From an uncultured Anaerotruncus sp. (GTDB taxonomy: Bacteria; Bacillota; Clostridia; Oscillospirales; Acutalibacteraceae), in contig UQDL01000001.1 in the NCBI GenBank assembly GCA_900539775.1, forward strand, positions 124,001-188,000: a stretch of 64,000 nucleotides of DNA. Direction: 5' to 3'. The position numbers were made by a program, and so were the translations under genes. Positions 44,789 through 52,625 of this stretch are shown piece by piece (positions within the stretch are counted from its first letter, which is position 1; each line of letters starts with the position of its first letter). The notes under the pieces were generated by a model that did no database searches, was not told where the DNA came from, and saw only the letters and a program-made list of their open reading frames with translations.

Positions 44789-44923
44789 ATGTCAAAAGAT
44801 GATATCGAAGTGATTGAATACAAGATACTGAAATATCTTTACGAAAGCATTAAGGCAAGGCACAAAACTACACTCGGCGAGGCGTTTAAAATCACCATCG
44901 GCGGAATAATCGGCAGACTGTAA
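44789..44923 (+). CDS. Truncated third A copy fused to unrelated sequence
   Basis: The first 23 codons match A1/A2 almost exactly. After KAR the frame switches to HKTTLGEAFKITIGGIIGRL and stops, giving 44 residues. The junction near 44857 looks like a recombination or deletion point, and marks the right end of the array. It is probably non-functional. Confidence 0.5.
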   Translation: MSKDDIEVIEYKILKYLYESIKARHKTTLGEAFKITIGGIIGRL

Positions 44924-44946
44924 AACAAAATATCAATGGCTAAAGA

Positions 44947-44975
44947 AGCACCATGCGCAAAGCACGGTGTTTTTC
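44947..44975 (+). terminator. Terminator-like hairpin between the array and the Prp gene
   Basis: GCACC-A-TGC, loop GCAAA, then GCA-C-GGTGT and a short T-run. Such short GCAC/GTGC hairpins between genes are common in phage genomes. Confidence 0.5.
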
Positions 44976-44996
44976 TTATGCCCAAAAGGAAACTAT

Positions 44997-45221
44997 ATGA
45001 TAACTGTAACAATCGAAAAGAACAGAATTAAGGCAAGCGGCCACGCAGGCACCGCCCCAAAAGGGCAGGACCTTGTGTGTGCCGCTTTTACTATGTTATG
45101 CCATTCCTTAATTGAAAGCTTTAGAAAGCTTACCGCCGATTCGTTTATATACAAAATCGATTTGGGCAGCTTTTATTTTGAGTGCGCATTGCCGAGCGGG
45201 CAAAGAAACATACAAGCTTGA
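44997..45221 (+). CDS. Prp-like ribosomal-processing / phage cysteine protease
   Basis: The 74-residue product resembles Prp (YsxB), the cysteine protease that trims the N-terminus of ribosomal protein L27 and, in some phages, capsid proteins. The paired motifs are GHAGTAPKGQDLVCAAF, which hold the catalytic His and Cys. It is shorter than the usual 105 residues, because the C-terminal third is missing. The ATG at 44997 follows AAAAGGA. Prp normally lies between rplU and rpmA; here it lies beside phage debris, so a phage-type origin is more likely. Confidence 0.65.
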   Translation: MITVTIEKNRIKASGHAGTAPKGQDLVCAAFTMLCHSLIESFRKLTADSFIYKIDLGSFYFECALPSGQRNIQA

Positions 45222-45237
45222 AAAGCTGATTTACAGG

Positions 45238-45266
45238 TTGCACTTTTTGCTCATATTTGATAAAAT
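45238..45266 (+). promoter_or_regulatory. Promoter of malQ
   Basis: TTGCAC is followed after 17 nt by TAAAAT, about 50 nt before the malQ start. Confidence 0.65.
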
Positions 45267-45317
45267 TATTGATTGCAAAAACTTTAATCGGCATTTGCCG
45301 AACGAAAGGCGGAAATC

Positions 45318-46847
45318 ATGTTAAAAAAAAGAGGCGCAGGAGTGCTTTTTCACATCAGCTCCATTCCGGGTGATTACGGCGTTGGCGTGTTTGATGAAAA
45401 CGCCCTGCATTTTATAGATAAAATAAGCGAAATGGGATTTTCATATTGGCAGGTGCTGCCATTTAACCCGCTTGACGGTGCAAACAGCCCATATTGCTCG
45501 CCAAGTGCTTTTGCCGGCAATTACCTTTTTATAAACCCAAAAGGGCTTGTTGAAGACGGGCTTGTTTCGCAAGCCGATGCCGCGAGCAATATTTACACGG
45601 GATCGCCATACACGGCAGATTACGAATTTGCCGCAGAGCAAAGATACAAGCTGCTGAAAAAAGCATTTTTAAACATTGACGATGAAACCGCAAAGAGCAT
45701 AAAACAATTTGAGCTTGAAAATCCGTGGCTTACCGACTATGCCGTTTTCATGGCGGTTAAAGAGCAAAACGGCGGCGCACCATGGTGGAAATGGGGCGAA
45801 AAGCAAGCAAGATATTTTAGCTGCATTAAAGATATTTTTACTTACGAAGAAAGCGCCGCATTTTGGAAATTTGTGCAATATATTTTCTTTAAGCAATGGT
45901 TTAAGATAAAGAAATATGCCAACGAAAAGGGCATTGCCGTTATAGGAGACATGCCGTTTTATGTGGCTATGGACAGTGTTGATGTTTGGGCCGATTTGCC
46001 GCTTTTCAAGATAGACGAAAAAACGCTTACCGCCGAAAAAGTGGCAGGTGTGCCGCCCGATTATTTCAGCGAAAACGGCCAGCTTTGGGGAAACCCGATT
46101 TACAATTGGGATGCCATGAAAAAGGACGGATACAAATGGTGGCTTTCACGCCTTGGTGCTGCCCTTAAAACATACGACATTGTGCGCATAGACCATTTTA
46201 GAGCATTCGCAAGCTATTGGGAAGTGCCTGCCGATTCCAAAACCGCCAAAACAGGCGAATGGGTAAAAGGCCCGGGCATGGATTTATTTGAAAAAGTGTT
46301 TGAAAAATTCCCCGATGCGCCCGTTATTGCAGAGGATTTGGGAGTTTTCGGCGAGGATGTTACGCAGCTGCTGAAAGACACGGGATTTCCCGGAATGAAG
46401 GTGGTGCAATTCGGCTTTGACCCGAATTCGGATTCAAGCCATATGCCGCACAACGCAACGCAAAACAGCATAAATTATGTTGGCACGCACGACAACAATA
46501 CCCTGCTTGGTTGGCTTTGGGAGGCAAGCGAGCAAGAGCGCAGATTTGCACTTGATTACGCCGGCTTTGAAGGCGAAAATTGGGGCGATGGCGGCTTTCA
46601 AAGCCCATCTTGCCGCAAAATAATAGAATGTGTTTGGCGCAGCTCTTCAAATGTGGCAATCATAGCATTTCAGGATATGTGCGGCTTTGGCGCCGATGCA
46701 AGAATGAATGTTCCCGGAGTGCCAAACAAAAATTGGCGCTTTCGCACCACAAGGGAAACGATAGACAGCGCAGACGCCGATTATTTCAGAAAGATAAATT
46801 CAACCTATCGCAGAATGTATCCTGTTTTTGACCAAAACAACAAATAA
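45318..46847 (+). CDS. malQ: 4-alpha-glucanotransferase
   Basis: MalQ (amylomaltase, GH77) transfers alpha-1,4-glucan chains and releases glucose during maltodextrin and glycogen use in the cytoplasm. The 509-residue protein has the usual length and motifs: PLDGANSPYCSPSAFAGN near residue 53, GDMPFYVAMDSVDVW near 212, VRIDHFRAF near 291 with the nucleophile Asp, IAEDLG near 338 with the acid Glu, and GTHDNNT near 391. It has its own promoter and terminator. Confidence 0.96.
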   Translation: MLKKRGAGVLFHISSIPGDYGVGVFDENALHFIDKISEMGFSYWQVLPFNPLDGANSPYCSPSAFAGNYLFINPKGLVEDGLVSQADAASNIYTGSPYTADYEFAAEQRYKLLKKAFLNIDDETAKSIKQFELENPWLTDYAVFMAVKEQNGGAPWWKWGEKQARYFSCIKDIFTYEESAAFWKFVQYIFFKQWFKIKKYANEKGIAVIGDMPFYVAMDSVDVWADLPLFKIDEKTLTAEKVAGVPPDYFSENGQLWGNPIYNWDAMKKDGYKWWLSRLGAALKTYDIVRIDHFRAFASYWEVPADSKTAKTGEWVKGPGMDLFEKVFEKFPDAPVIAEDLGVFGEDVTQLLKDTGFPGMKVVQFGFDPNSDSSHMPHNATQNSINYVGTHDNNTLLGWLWEASEQERRFALDYAGFEGENWGDGGFQSPSCRKIIECVWRSSSNVAIIAFQDMCGFGADARMNVPGVPNKNWRFRTTRETIDSADADYFRKINSTYRRMYPVFDQNNK

Positions 46848-46850
46848 GCA

Positions 46851-46896
46851 AAAATCCCCCTAATGCGAAAAAAGCAAAAGGGGGATTTTATTTTGG
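46851..46896 (+). terminator. Terminator after malQ
   Basis: An 11-bp inverted repeat (AAAATCCCCCT with AGGGGGATTTT) leads into ATTTTGG. The 17-nt loop is long. Confidence 0.7.
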
Positions 46897-46923
46897 CAAA
46901 ATTTGAAGGCTGATTAAAAAACG

Positions 46924-46952
46924 TTGTCAACAAAAAAGCCTGTGCATAGAAT
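46924..46952 (+). promoter_or_regulatory. Promoter of the cysteine-rich protein gene
   Basis: TTGTCA is followed after 17 nt by TAGAAT, about 43 nt before the start codon. A sporulation sigma promoter cannot be excluded from sequence alone. Confidence 0.5.
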
Positions 46953-46994
46953 GATATGAAGCTCGCTTCAATTATTCTGCAAAGGAGTTTTTTT

Positions 46995-47807
46995 ATGGCA
47001 AACAACATTATTGACTCAGGCGACAAGCGAATTAACGAAGCCGTTTGCATAGACACAAAGCGAATCTATGACAGCTGCGTTTCCAAAGACTGCCTTGAGG
47101 ATTTAAGGGTTACATTTTTCTCTCGCAGCCAAAGGCTTATTGACGAAGCTGTTACAGTTAAATGCCGAGAATGCGAGGTTGCATCCGTTTCCGTTGATTT
47201 GGAGGAGGTGCCATTTAACAGAGGCTATTATTCCGTTGACATCACCTTTTATTTTCGCCTTGAATTTGATACTTATTCGGCGCCGTGCACAACCCCGGAG
47301 GTTGCCGTTGGATATGCCCAATTCACGAAAAAATGCATACTTTACGGCTCTGACGGAAAGGTGAAGGTTTTTGTTTCAAATCCGGTTTCGGAAGCCACCG
47401 ATTGCCCGGAAGCACCGCAATACACAAACCCGGCATGCAAAATTCAGGCTGTTGACCCCGTTATACTTGCGTGCAATACCGTTAATTTGTGCGATTGCTG
47501 CATTCCGCTTTGCACATCGTTTCCGCAATCCGTTTTGCAAGGCACGCAAGACACCGTGCCAAGTGCAGGTGCGGCAAAAGCGGTGCTTGTTACCCTTGGG
47601 CTTTTCAGCATAGTGCAAATGGAAAGAGATGTGCAGATTCTTATTCCGGCATATGATTATTGCATTCCGGAAAGAGAATGCGAATGCAACACGCAAAACC
47701 CATGCGATACATTCCAAGGAATTGAATTCCCTGTTGATGAATTTTTCCCTCCCGAAAAAGATGATGCGCCCGCCTGCTGCTGCGCAACGGAAGCAGACAA
47801 AGGATGA
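46995..47807 (+). CDS. Cysteine-rich conserved clostridial protein of unknown function
   Basis: The 270-residue product has about 25 cysteines, spread in pairs and clusters (CDCC near 172, CECEC near 228, CCC near the C-terminus). It starts MANNIIDSGDKRINEAVCIDTKRIYDSC and has a beta-rich core (residues 50-125). I recall similar unnamed proteins in other Clostridia, but no function. There is no signal peptide or membrane helix. The many cysteines suggest metal binding, or disulfide cross-links as in spore coat proteins; both are inference. AAAGGAG precedes the ATG at 46995. It has its own promoter and terminator. Confidence 0.6.
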   Translation: MANNIIDSGDKRINEAVCIDTKRIYDSCVSKDCLEDLRVTFFSRSQRLIDEAVTVKCRECEVASVSVDLEEVPFNRGYYSVDITFYFRLEFDTYSAPCTTPEVAVGYAQFTKKCILYGSDGKVKVFVSNPVSEATDCPEAPQYTNPACKIQAVDPVILACNTVNLCDCCIPLCTSFPQSVLQGTQDTVPSAGAAKAVLVTLGLFSIVQMERDVQILIPAYDYCIPERECECNTQNPCDTFQGIEFPVDEFFPPEKDDAPACCCATEADKG

Positions 47808-47914
47808 TTAACAGGCAACCTGCTCCCTGCTGCTGAGCAGATTTTAAAAATCAACAATCACACCGGCGAAAAAAGGCACGCAAAAGCAGTGCCGCAAAAC
47901 AGCAAACAAATAAA

Positions 47915-47952
47915 AACTGCCAATACAAAAAAGTATTGGCAGATTTTTTTAT
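47915..47952. terminator. Terminator after the cysteine-rich gene
   Basis: The perfect hairpin CTGCCAATAC / GTATTGGCAG has a T-run on its right and an A-run on its left, so it can work for the rightward gene and for the convergent pcrA gene. It shares its stem with the hairpin at 8884. Confidence 0.9.
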
Positions 47953-48034
47953 TTTAATGAAGTTTTAAAACAGCGTTTTTATATTTATTTTTTACTAAAG
48001 CAAAAGCAGCAACCGCCGCTTTTTTAATTATCAA

Positions 48035-50224
48035 TTACAGCTTTTCAAGCTTTGCGTAATTTGCCATAAGCTTTTTGGTGCCGACTCCTTCCTTATCAAA
48101 AGCAACCTCAAGCAAGGTGTCGTTTCCAAGCTCTCTTGCGGATATAACCATGCCTGTGCCGAATGCCTTATGGCGAACGGTATCGCCTGCCGCAAAGCGC
48201 TGAGATGATGAAGCAGCACCGCCGACCTGGCCGAATTTATGCGCTGCCGAAGATGAAGTGCTGTGCGCCGGCTGAGCGAACGAGCCGAATTTTGAATGAG
48301 GCACATAGCTTTGCACCGTTATATCATCCGTTACGCTTACGGGAATTTCACGCAAAAAGCGAGATGCCTGATTGCGATTTGTGGTGCCGTAAAGCATTCT
48401 GCGGCGTGCATTAAGAAGATAAAGCTTTTCCCTTGCTCTTGTGATTCCAACATATGCGAGGCGGCGTTCCTCCTCCAAATCCTCCTCGCTATAAACGGAT
48501 TGGCTTCCGGGGAACACACTTTCTTCCATGCCGGGAATAAACACAATCGGAAATTCAAGCCCTTTTGCCGAATGAAGAGTCATAAGCACAACGGCATCAT
48601 CATCTTCGTTATAAGAATCTATATCGGCAACAAGCGCAACATCCTCAAGAAAATCGGAAAGTTCAAAATCAGCATCCTCTTCCTGATATTTTATAAACAT
48701 TGAGGAAAGCTCGTTTATGTTGTTTTTTCTGTCCTCTGCGGATTCGGGATCTTCATCAAGATAATCAAAATAATTTGTTTTATCAAGCACCTCTTGCAAA
48801 AGATCCGAAAGCGGCATATCATCATCAAGGCAATCCTGAAAATGCCTTATCATTGCGGCAAAGCCCTGCAATTTTTGGGCGCTGCGCAGCGTTTTTTGAA
48901 ATTCATCGGCACGCTCGCAAACCTCAAAAGCAGATATTCCGAGGCCTGTTGCAATTTCCATAACATTTGCAAACATTGTGTCACCGATTCCTCTTTTGGG
49001 CACATTTATTATTCTTTGCAGGCGCACATTATCCGCCGGATTATTTATAACGGCAAAATATGATATAACATCCTTGATTTCCTTGCGATCAAAGAATCTG
49101 TTGCCGCCGATAACCTTGTGCGGTATTCCGCTTTTTGCAAAGGTGATTTCAATATTACGCGATTGAGCGTTCATTCTGTAAAGCACAGCGTGATCGCTCA
49201 TTTTTTTGCCGTTTTTAACATTTTTAAGAATTTCCTGCGCTATAAAGTTTGCTTCGGCCGCCTCGTCCTCAAGAGTGTTGAAAATAATTTTTTCGCCGCT
49301 GCCTGCCTGAGTCCACAGGTTTTTGCCCTTGCGGTTTTTATTGTTTGCGATAACGGCATTTGCAGCATCAAGAATATTTTGAGTTGAGCGATAATTCTGC
49401 TCAAGCCTGATAACACGGGCGTTCTTATATTGATTTTCAAACGAAAGAATGTTTTCTATTGTGGCGCCCCTAAAGCGATAAATGCTTTGATCATCGTCGC
49501 CCACAACGCAGATGTTGTTATATCCGCCCGCAAGCAGGGAAACGAGTATGTATTGGGCATGAGAAGTATCTTGATACTCATCCACCATAACATATTTAAA
49601 CTGCTTTTGATAAAGTTCCAGCACATCCGGATTGCCTTCAAGCAGGCGCACGGTGTTGAAAATAATATCATCAAAATCCATTGCATCGGATTTTAAAAGC
49701 TCTTTTTGATAAAGCTCATAGCAATCGGCAATGCGAGCCTTTCTGAAATCATTTTGAGCCAGCTTTTTATATTCCTCATAATCAACAAGGCTGTCTTTTG
49801 CAGAGCTGATTTCGGAAAGAATTGATTTGTGATGCAAAATTTTATCTGATATTTCAAGTGCCTTTTGGCAATGCTTCATCACTCTTTTTTGATCATCCGT
49901 GTCATAAATAGTAAAGTGAGAAGTGTAGCCGAGCCTGTCTGCAAATCTTCTTAAAATCCTTGCGCAGCATGAATGGAAGGTGTAAGCCCAAATATCATTA
50001 GCCTCCGGGCCGATTGCATTTGTAAGCCTTTCACGAATTTCACCTGCCGCTTTATTTGTGAATGTGATTGCAAGCACCTGCCACGGTGCCGCAAGGCCGC
50101 TGCCGATAATATGCTGCACCCTGTTTACAAGCACGGTGGTTTTTCCGGAGCCTGCACCCGCAAGAATTAAAAGCGGGCCCTCGGTTTGATTAACAGCCTC
50201 TTGCTGCATTGCATTTAAAGCCAT
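48035..50224 (-). CDS. pcrA: ATP-dependent DNA helicase PcrA/UvrD
   Basis: PcrA is the 3'-5' superfamily 1 helicase used in repair and in clearing replication and transcription conflicts. The 729-residue protein has all SF1 motifs: LAGAGSGKTT near residue 22 (motif I), VDEYQDTSHAQ near 220 (II), VGDDDQSIYRFRG near 245 (III), NYRST near 280 (IV), LHSAKGLEF near 550 (V) and YVGITRAREKL near 595 (VI). The C-terminus ends in a Tudor-like module (GDTVRHKAFGTGMVIS), as in known PcrA proteins. AGAGGAAAA precedes the ATG. Confidence 0.96.
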   Translation of the reverse strand: MALNAMQQEAVNQTEGPLLILAGAGSGKTTVLVNRVQHIIGSGLAAPWQVLAITFTNKAAGEIRERLTNAIGPEANDIWAYTFHSCCARILRRFADRLGYTSHFTIYDTDDQKRVMKHCQKALEISDKILHHKSILSEISSAKDSLVDYEEYKKLAQNDFRKARIADCYELYQKELLKSDAMDFDDIIFNTVRLLEGNPDVLELYQKQFKYVMVDEYQDTSHAQYILVSLLAGGYNNICVVGDDDQSIYRFRGATIENILSFENQYKNARVIRLEQNYRSTQNILDAANAVIANNKNRKGKNLWTQAGSGEKIIFNTLEDEAAEANFIAQEILKNVKNGKKMSDHAVLYRMNAQSRNIEITFAKSGIPHKVIGGNRFFDRKEIKDVISYFAVINNPADNVRLQRIINVPKRGIGDTMFANVMEIATGLGISAFEVCERADEFQKTLRSAQKLQGFAAMIRHFQDCLDDDMPLSDLLQEVLDKTNYFDYLDEDPESAEDRKNNINELSSMFIKYQEEDADFELSDFLEDVALVADIDSYNEDDDAVVLMTLHSAKGLEFPIVFIPGMEESVFPGSQSVYSEEDLEEERRLAYVGITRAREKLYLLNARRRMLYGTTNRNQASRFLREIPVSVTDDITVQSYVPHSKFGSFAQPAHSTSSSAAHKFGQVGGAASSSQRFAAGDTVRHKAFGTGMVISARELGNDTLLEVAFDKEGVGTKKLMANYAKLEKL

Positions 50225-50311
50225 ATTTTCCTCTCTTTCTTAACAACTTACCGCCAAATCCAAAAGAATGCGGCATAAAATTAAATCAGTTTTTCTTTAT
50301 CATAAGCCGAA

Positions 50312-50340
50312 AAAAAGGGTGTGTTTATCACACCCTTTTT
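50312..50340. terminator. Bidirectional terminator between pcrA and oadB
   Basis: The hairpin AAAAAGGGTGTG / CACACCCTTTTT has A- and T-runs on both sides. On the minus strand it ends the sodium-pump transcript. Confidence 0.9.
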
Positions 50341-50353
50341 GAATGTTAAATAA

Positions 50354-51574
50354 TTATTTAAGCAGAGTAAGCAAAACGCCTGCCGCAACCGCCGAGCCGA
50401 TAACACCCGAAACATTCGGGCCCATTGCATGCATGAGCAGGAAGTTTGACGGATTTTCTTTTTGGCCCACTTTTTGGCTTACACGAGCCGCCATAGGAAC
50501 TGCCGAAACGCCTGCCGATCCGATAAGCGGATTTACCTTGCCCTTTGTTAACACGCACATAATCTTGCCGAAAAGCACACCGCCTGCCGTGCCTACAGAG
50601 AATGCAATAAGGCCGAGTACAACAATGAAAAGAGAATTCAAATTAAGGAAGCTTTGTGCACTTGTGGTGGCGCCAACGGAAAGGCCGAGCATAATCGTTA
50701 CGATATTCATAAGCTCATTTTGAGCAGCTTTTGCGATTCTTTCCGTTCTGCCGCTTTCTTTAAGCAGGTTGCCGAGCATGAGCATGCCCACAAGAGTGGC
50801 AGCATCCGGAAGAAGAAGAGAAACGATAACAGTTACCATGATCGGAAACAGGATTTTTTCAAGCTTTGAAACGGAGCGCAAATTGCCCATAACAATGCTG
50901 CGCTCTTTTTTAGTGGTGAGAGCACGCATAATGGGCGGCTGAATAACGGGCACAAGTGCCATATAGGAATATGCCGCCACGGCGATGGTGCCAAGCAATT
51001 CCGGAGCCAATTTTGAAGTTACGAAAATAGCCGTTGGGCCGTCTGCACCGCCGATGATGCCGATTGAGCCTGCCTGCTGAGGCGTGAAGCCGAAAAGAAT
51101 TGCACCCACATAAGTGAAGAAAATGCCAAGCTGAGCAGCAGCACCGAGAATAAAGCTTGAGGGATTTGCGATAAGCGGAGCAAAATCCGTCATGGCGCCG
51201 ATGCCAAGGAAAATAAGCGGAGGATAAACTCCCGCTTTAACGCCGAAATAAAGGAAATCCATAAGCCCCGGCGTGCACACCGCACCCGTGGTTTCATTCA
51301 CCATTCTGCCTGCCATTAAATCTATAAAGCCCTGCAAATCATGATATTGCACCGCAAGGTTTGCGCCGGGAATATTTGCCAGCAACATACCGAATGCAAT
51401 AGGCACCATAAGCAAAGGCTCAAAGCCTTTTTTAATTCCGAGATACAGGAAGCAAAAGGCCACCAATATCATTATTAAATTTTTGAAACCGCCGTCTGCG
51501 GTAAAGAAATAGGCGTAACCGCTGTTTGAAACAATATCGGTTATAGCGCCCCAAACGCCTTGTAAAATTTCCAC
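50354..51574 (-). CDS. oadB: Sodium-translocating decarboxylase, beta subunit
   Basis: OadB/GcdB-type subunits use carboxybiotin decarboxylation to pump sodium ions out of the cell. The 406-residue membrane protein has about ten hydrophobic segments and the family motifs GGADGPTAIFVTSKLAPELLG near residue 160 and ALVPVIQPPIMRALTTK near 190, including conserved Asp and Gly-rich loops. I chose the GTG at 51574, 9 nt after GGAGG. The alpha (carboxyltransferase) and biotin-carrier genes are not in this window. It follows oadG after 107 nt. Confidence 0.9.
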   Translation of the reverse strand: MEILQGVWGAITDIVSNSGYAYFFTADGGFKNLIMILVAFCFLYLGIKKGFEPLLMVPIAFGMLLANIPGANLAVQYHDLQGFIDLMAGRMVNETTGAVCTPGLMDFLYFGVKAGVYPPLIFLGIGAMTDFAPLIANPSSFILGAAAQLGIFFTYVGAILFGFTPQQAGSIGIIGGADGPTAIFVTSKLAPELLGTIAVAAYSYMALVPVIQPPIMRALTTKKERSIVMGNLRSVSKLEKILFPIMVTVIVSLLLPDAATLVGMLMLGNLLKESGRTERIAKAAQNELMNIVTIMLGLSVGATTSAQSFLNLNSLFIVVLGLIAFSVGTAGGVLFGKIMCVLTKGKVNPLIGSAGVSAVPMAARVSQKVGQKENPSNFLLMHAMGPNVSGVIGSAVAAGVLLTLLK

Positions 51575-51681
51575 AATAAAAGTCCTCCGATTAAGCAAGC
51601 GGTAACAATAAAAAGCAGCTTTTGCATTTCATTTTCCGCTTAGAGTTATTAACACAACAGCCGATTTAGAAAGCGAACTTG

Positions 51682-52113
51682 TTAAAACGGCCTTGCATTT
51701 TCAGCAGCCGCAGCCGCTGCCCACGGATTTCTGCCTGCGGGCTTTTTAACTCTGATGGCTCTTATGGTAAACGAAGCTCCGCCTTCATAAGCGGAAACAG
51801 CTGCCGAAATTGCCGCCACAACAGCAGGATCAATGCCGCAAGAGGGTGCTGCCGCAACGGGAGCCGCTGGTTTGCTTGCCGGCTCGGCAGGCTTTTTAGC
51901 CGGAGCGGAAGAAACTTTTTCCGCATTCTTTTTCTTCTTCGGCGATTTGCCTGTTTTAGACATTACAGCGCCGAAACCTTTAAAAATAAATATAAGAACA
52001 ACCAAAACGAGCATAACAATAACTATGCCCGAAACAACAACCGTTGCCGTTTGCGCCCAATCTATTTTAGCCGCAACGGGGGCCGCAATATTCAATAATT
52101 CTGCACCGTGCAT
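51682..52113 (-). CDS. OadG-like gamma subunit of the sodium pump
   Basis: The 143-residue protein has one membrane helix (about residues 20-45), a Lys-rich segment and a Pro/Ala linker (residues 65-90), the usual layout of the OadG family that anchors the decarboxylase. The C-terminal half (VVAAISAAVSAYEGGASFTIRAIRV) recalls the AISAAVAAY... segment of glutaconyl-CoA or methylmalonyl-CoA decarboxylase small subunits. GGAGG lies before the ATG at 52113; an in-frame TTG one codon earlier is less likely. It is the first gene of the oadG-oadB pair. Confidence 0.82.
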   Translation of the reverse strand: MHGAELLNIAAPVAAKIDWAQTATVVVSGIVIVMLVLVVLIFIFKGFGAVMSKTGKSPKKKKNAEKVSSAPAKKPAEPASKPAAPVAAAPSCGIDPAVVAAISAAVSAYEGGASFTIRAIRVKKPAGRNPWAAAAAAENARPF

Positions 52114-52145
52114 CAATTTTTCCTCCGAAAATCCAAATTAGTAGT

Positions 52146-52174
52146 ATTATAAATCAGACGCTTTAGATTTTCAA
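52146..52174 (-). promoter_or_regulatory. Promoter of oadG-oadB
   Basis: On the minus strand TTGAAA is followed after 17 nt by TATAAT, about 33 nt before the oadG start. Confidence 0.75.
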
Positions 52175-52246
52175 CCGTAAATCGCTATTTTTATATATAT
52201 TGACAAAAAGTTATCACTCACAACCGAAAATATTATACATCGCCTA

Positions 52247-52274
52247 TTGATTTATTTAAAAAATCGCTTATAAT
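52247..52274 (+). promoter_or_regulatory. Promoter of the 44-residue membrane peptide gene
   Basis: TTGATT is followed after 16 nt by TATAAT, about 54 nt before the start codon. It diverges from the oadG promoter about 100 nt away. Confidence 0.65.
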
Positions 52275-52328
52275 ATTATTAGCGATAAATAAACATCAAT
52301 TCAAAAAGCCGTTAAAAGGAGGATAATT

Positions 52329-52463
52329 ATGAAAAAGGAAACCCTGCTCATAGCAATCTTTGTGGCTCTTATTATTTTGTGGATAACTGAAACTTTGGGA
52401 ATGAGAAAAACATCACGCCTGCTCGGCGGAGCAATTGATGTGGCATTTTCTCTTTTAAGATAG
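52329..52463 (+). CDS. Small single-helix membrane protein, 44 residues
   Basis: The ORF has AAAGGAGG 6 nt before the ATG, its own promoter and a strong terminator 14 nt after the stop. The product begins MKKETLLIAIFVALIILWI, so one membrane helix starts near residue 5, and the second half is short and amphipathic (SRLLGGAIDVAFSLLR). I do not recognise it. It could be a small regulator of the neighbouring pump or another membrane complex, a sporulation peptide or a toxin-like peptide; none of these is shown. Confidence 0.65.
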   Translation: MKKETLLIAIFVALIILWITETLGMRKTSRLLGGAIDVAFSLLR

Positions 52464-52476
52464 TTTGATTGGTTTT

Positions 52477-52512
52477 ACGCACTGCGATTCATGCCGCAGT
52501 GCGTTTATTTTT
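52477..52512 (+). terminator. Terminator after the 44-residue gene
   Basis: A perfect 10-bp hairpin (ACGCACTGCG with CGCAGTGCGT, 8-nt loop) is followed by TTATTTTTT. Confidence 0.9.
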
Positions 52513-52552
52513 TGCCTTTATTCTTACAACATTAAATAAATAATTTTGCAAA

Positions 52553-52598
52553 AAATTAACGGGAGTGCCCTTTCGGATACACTCCCGTCTTTGTTTTT
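52553..52598. terminator. Bidirectional terminator before the ABC permease end
   Basis: The hairpin ACGGGAGTG / CACTCCCGT has T-runs on both strands. On the minus strand it ends the ABC permease gene. Confidence 0.85.
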
Positions 52599-52625
52599 TT
52601 TGAGCACACCTGATTTTCCGTGCCG

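Noticed and set aside
43463..44923. CRISPR-like repeats
   Set aside because: The repeats are long coding duplications with unequal spacing, not short repeats with spacers. No cas genes are near.
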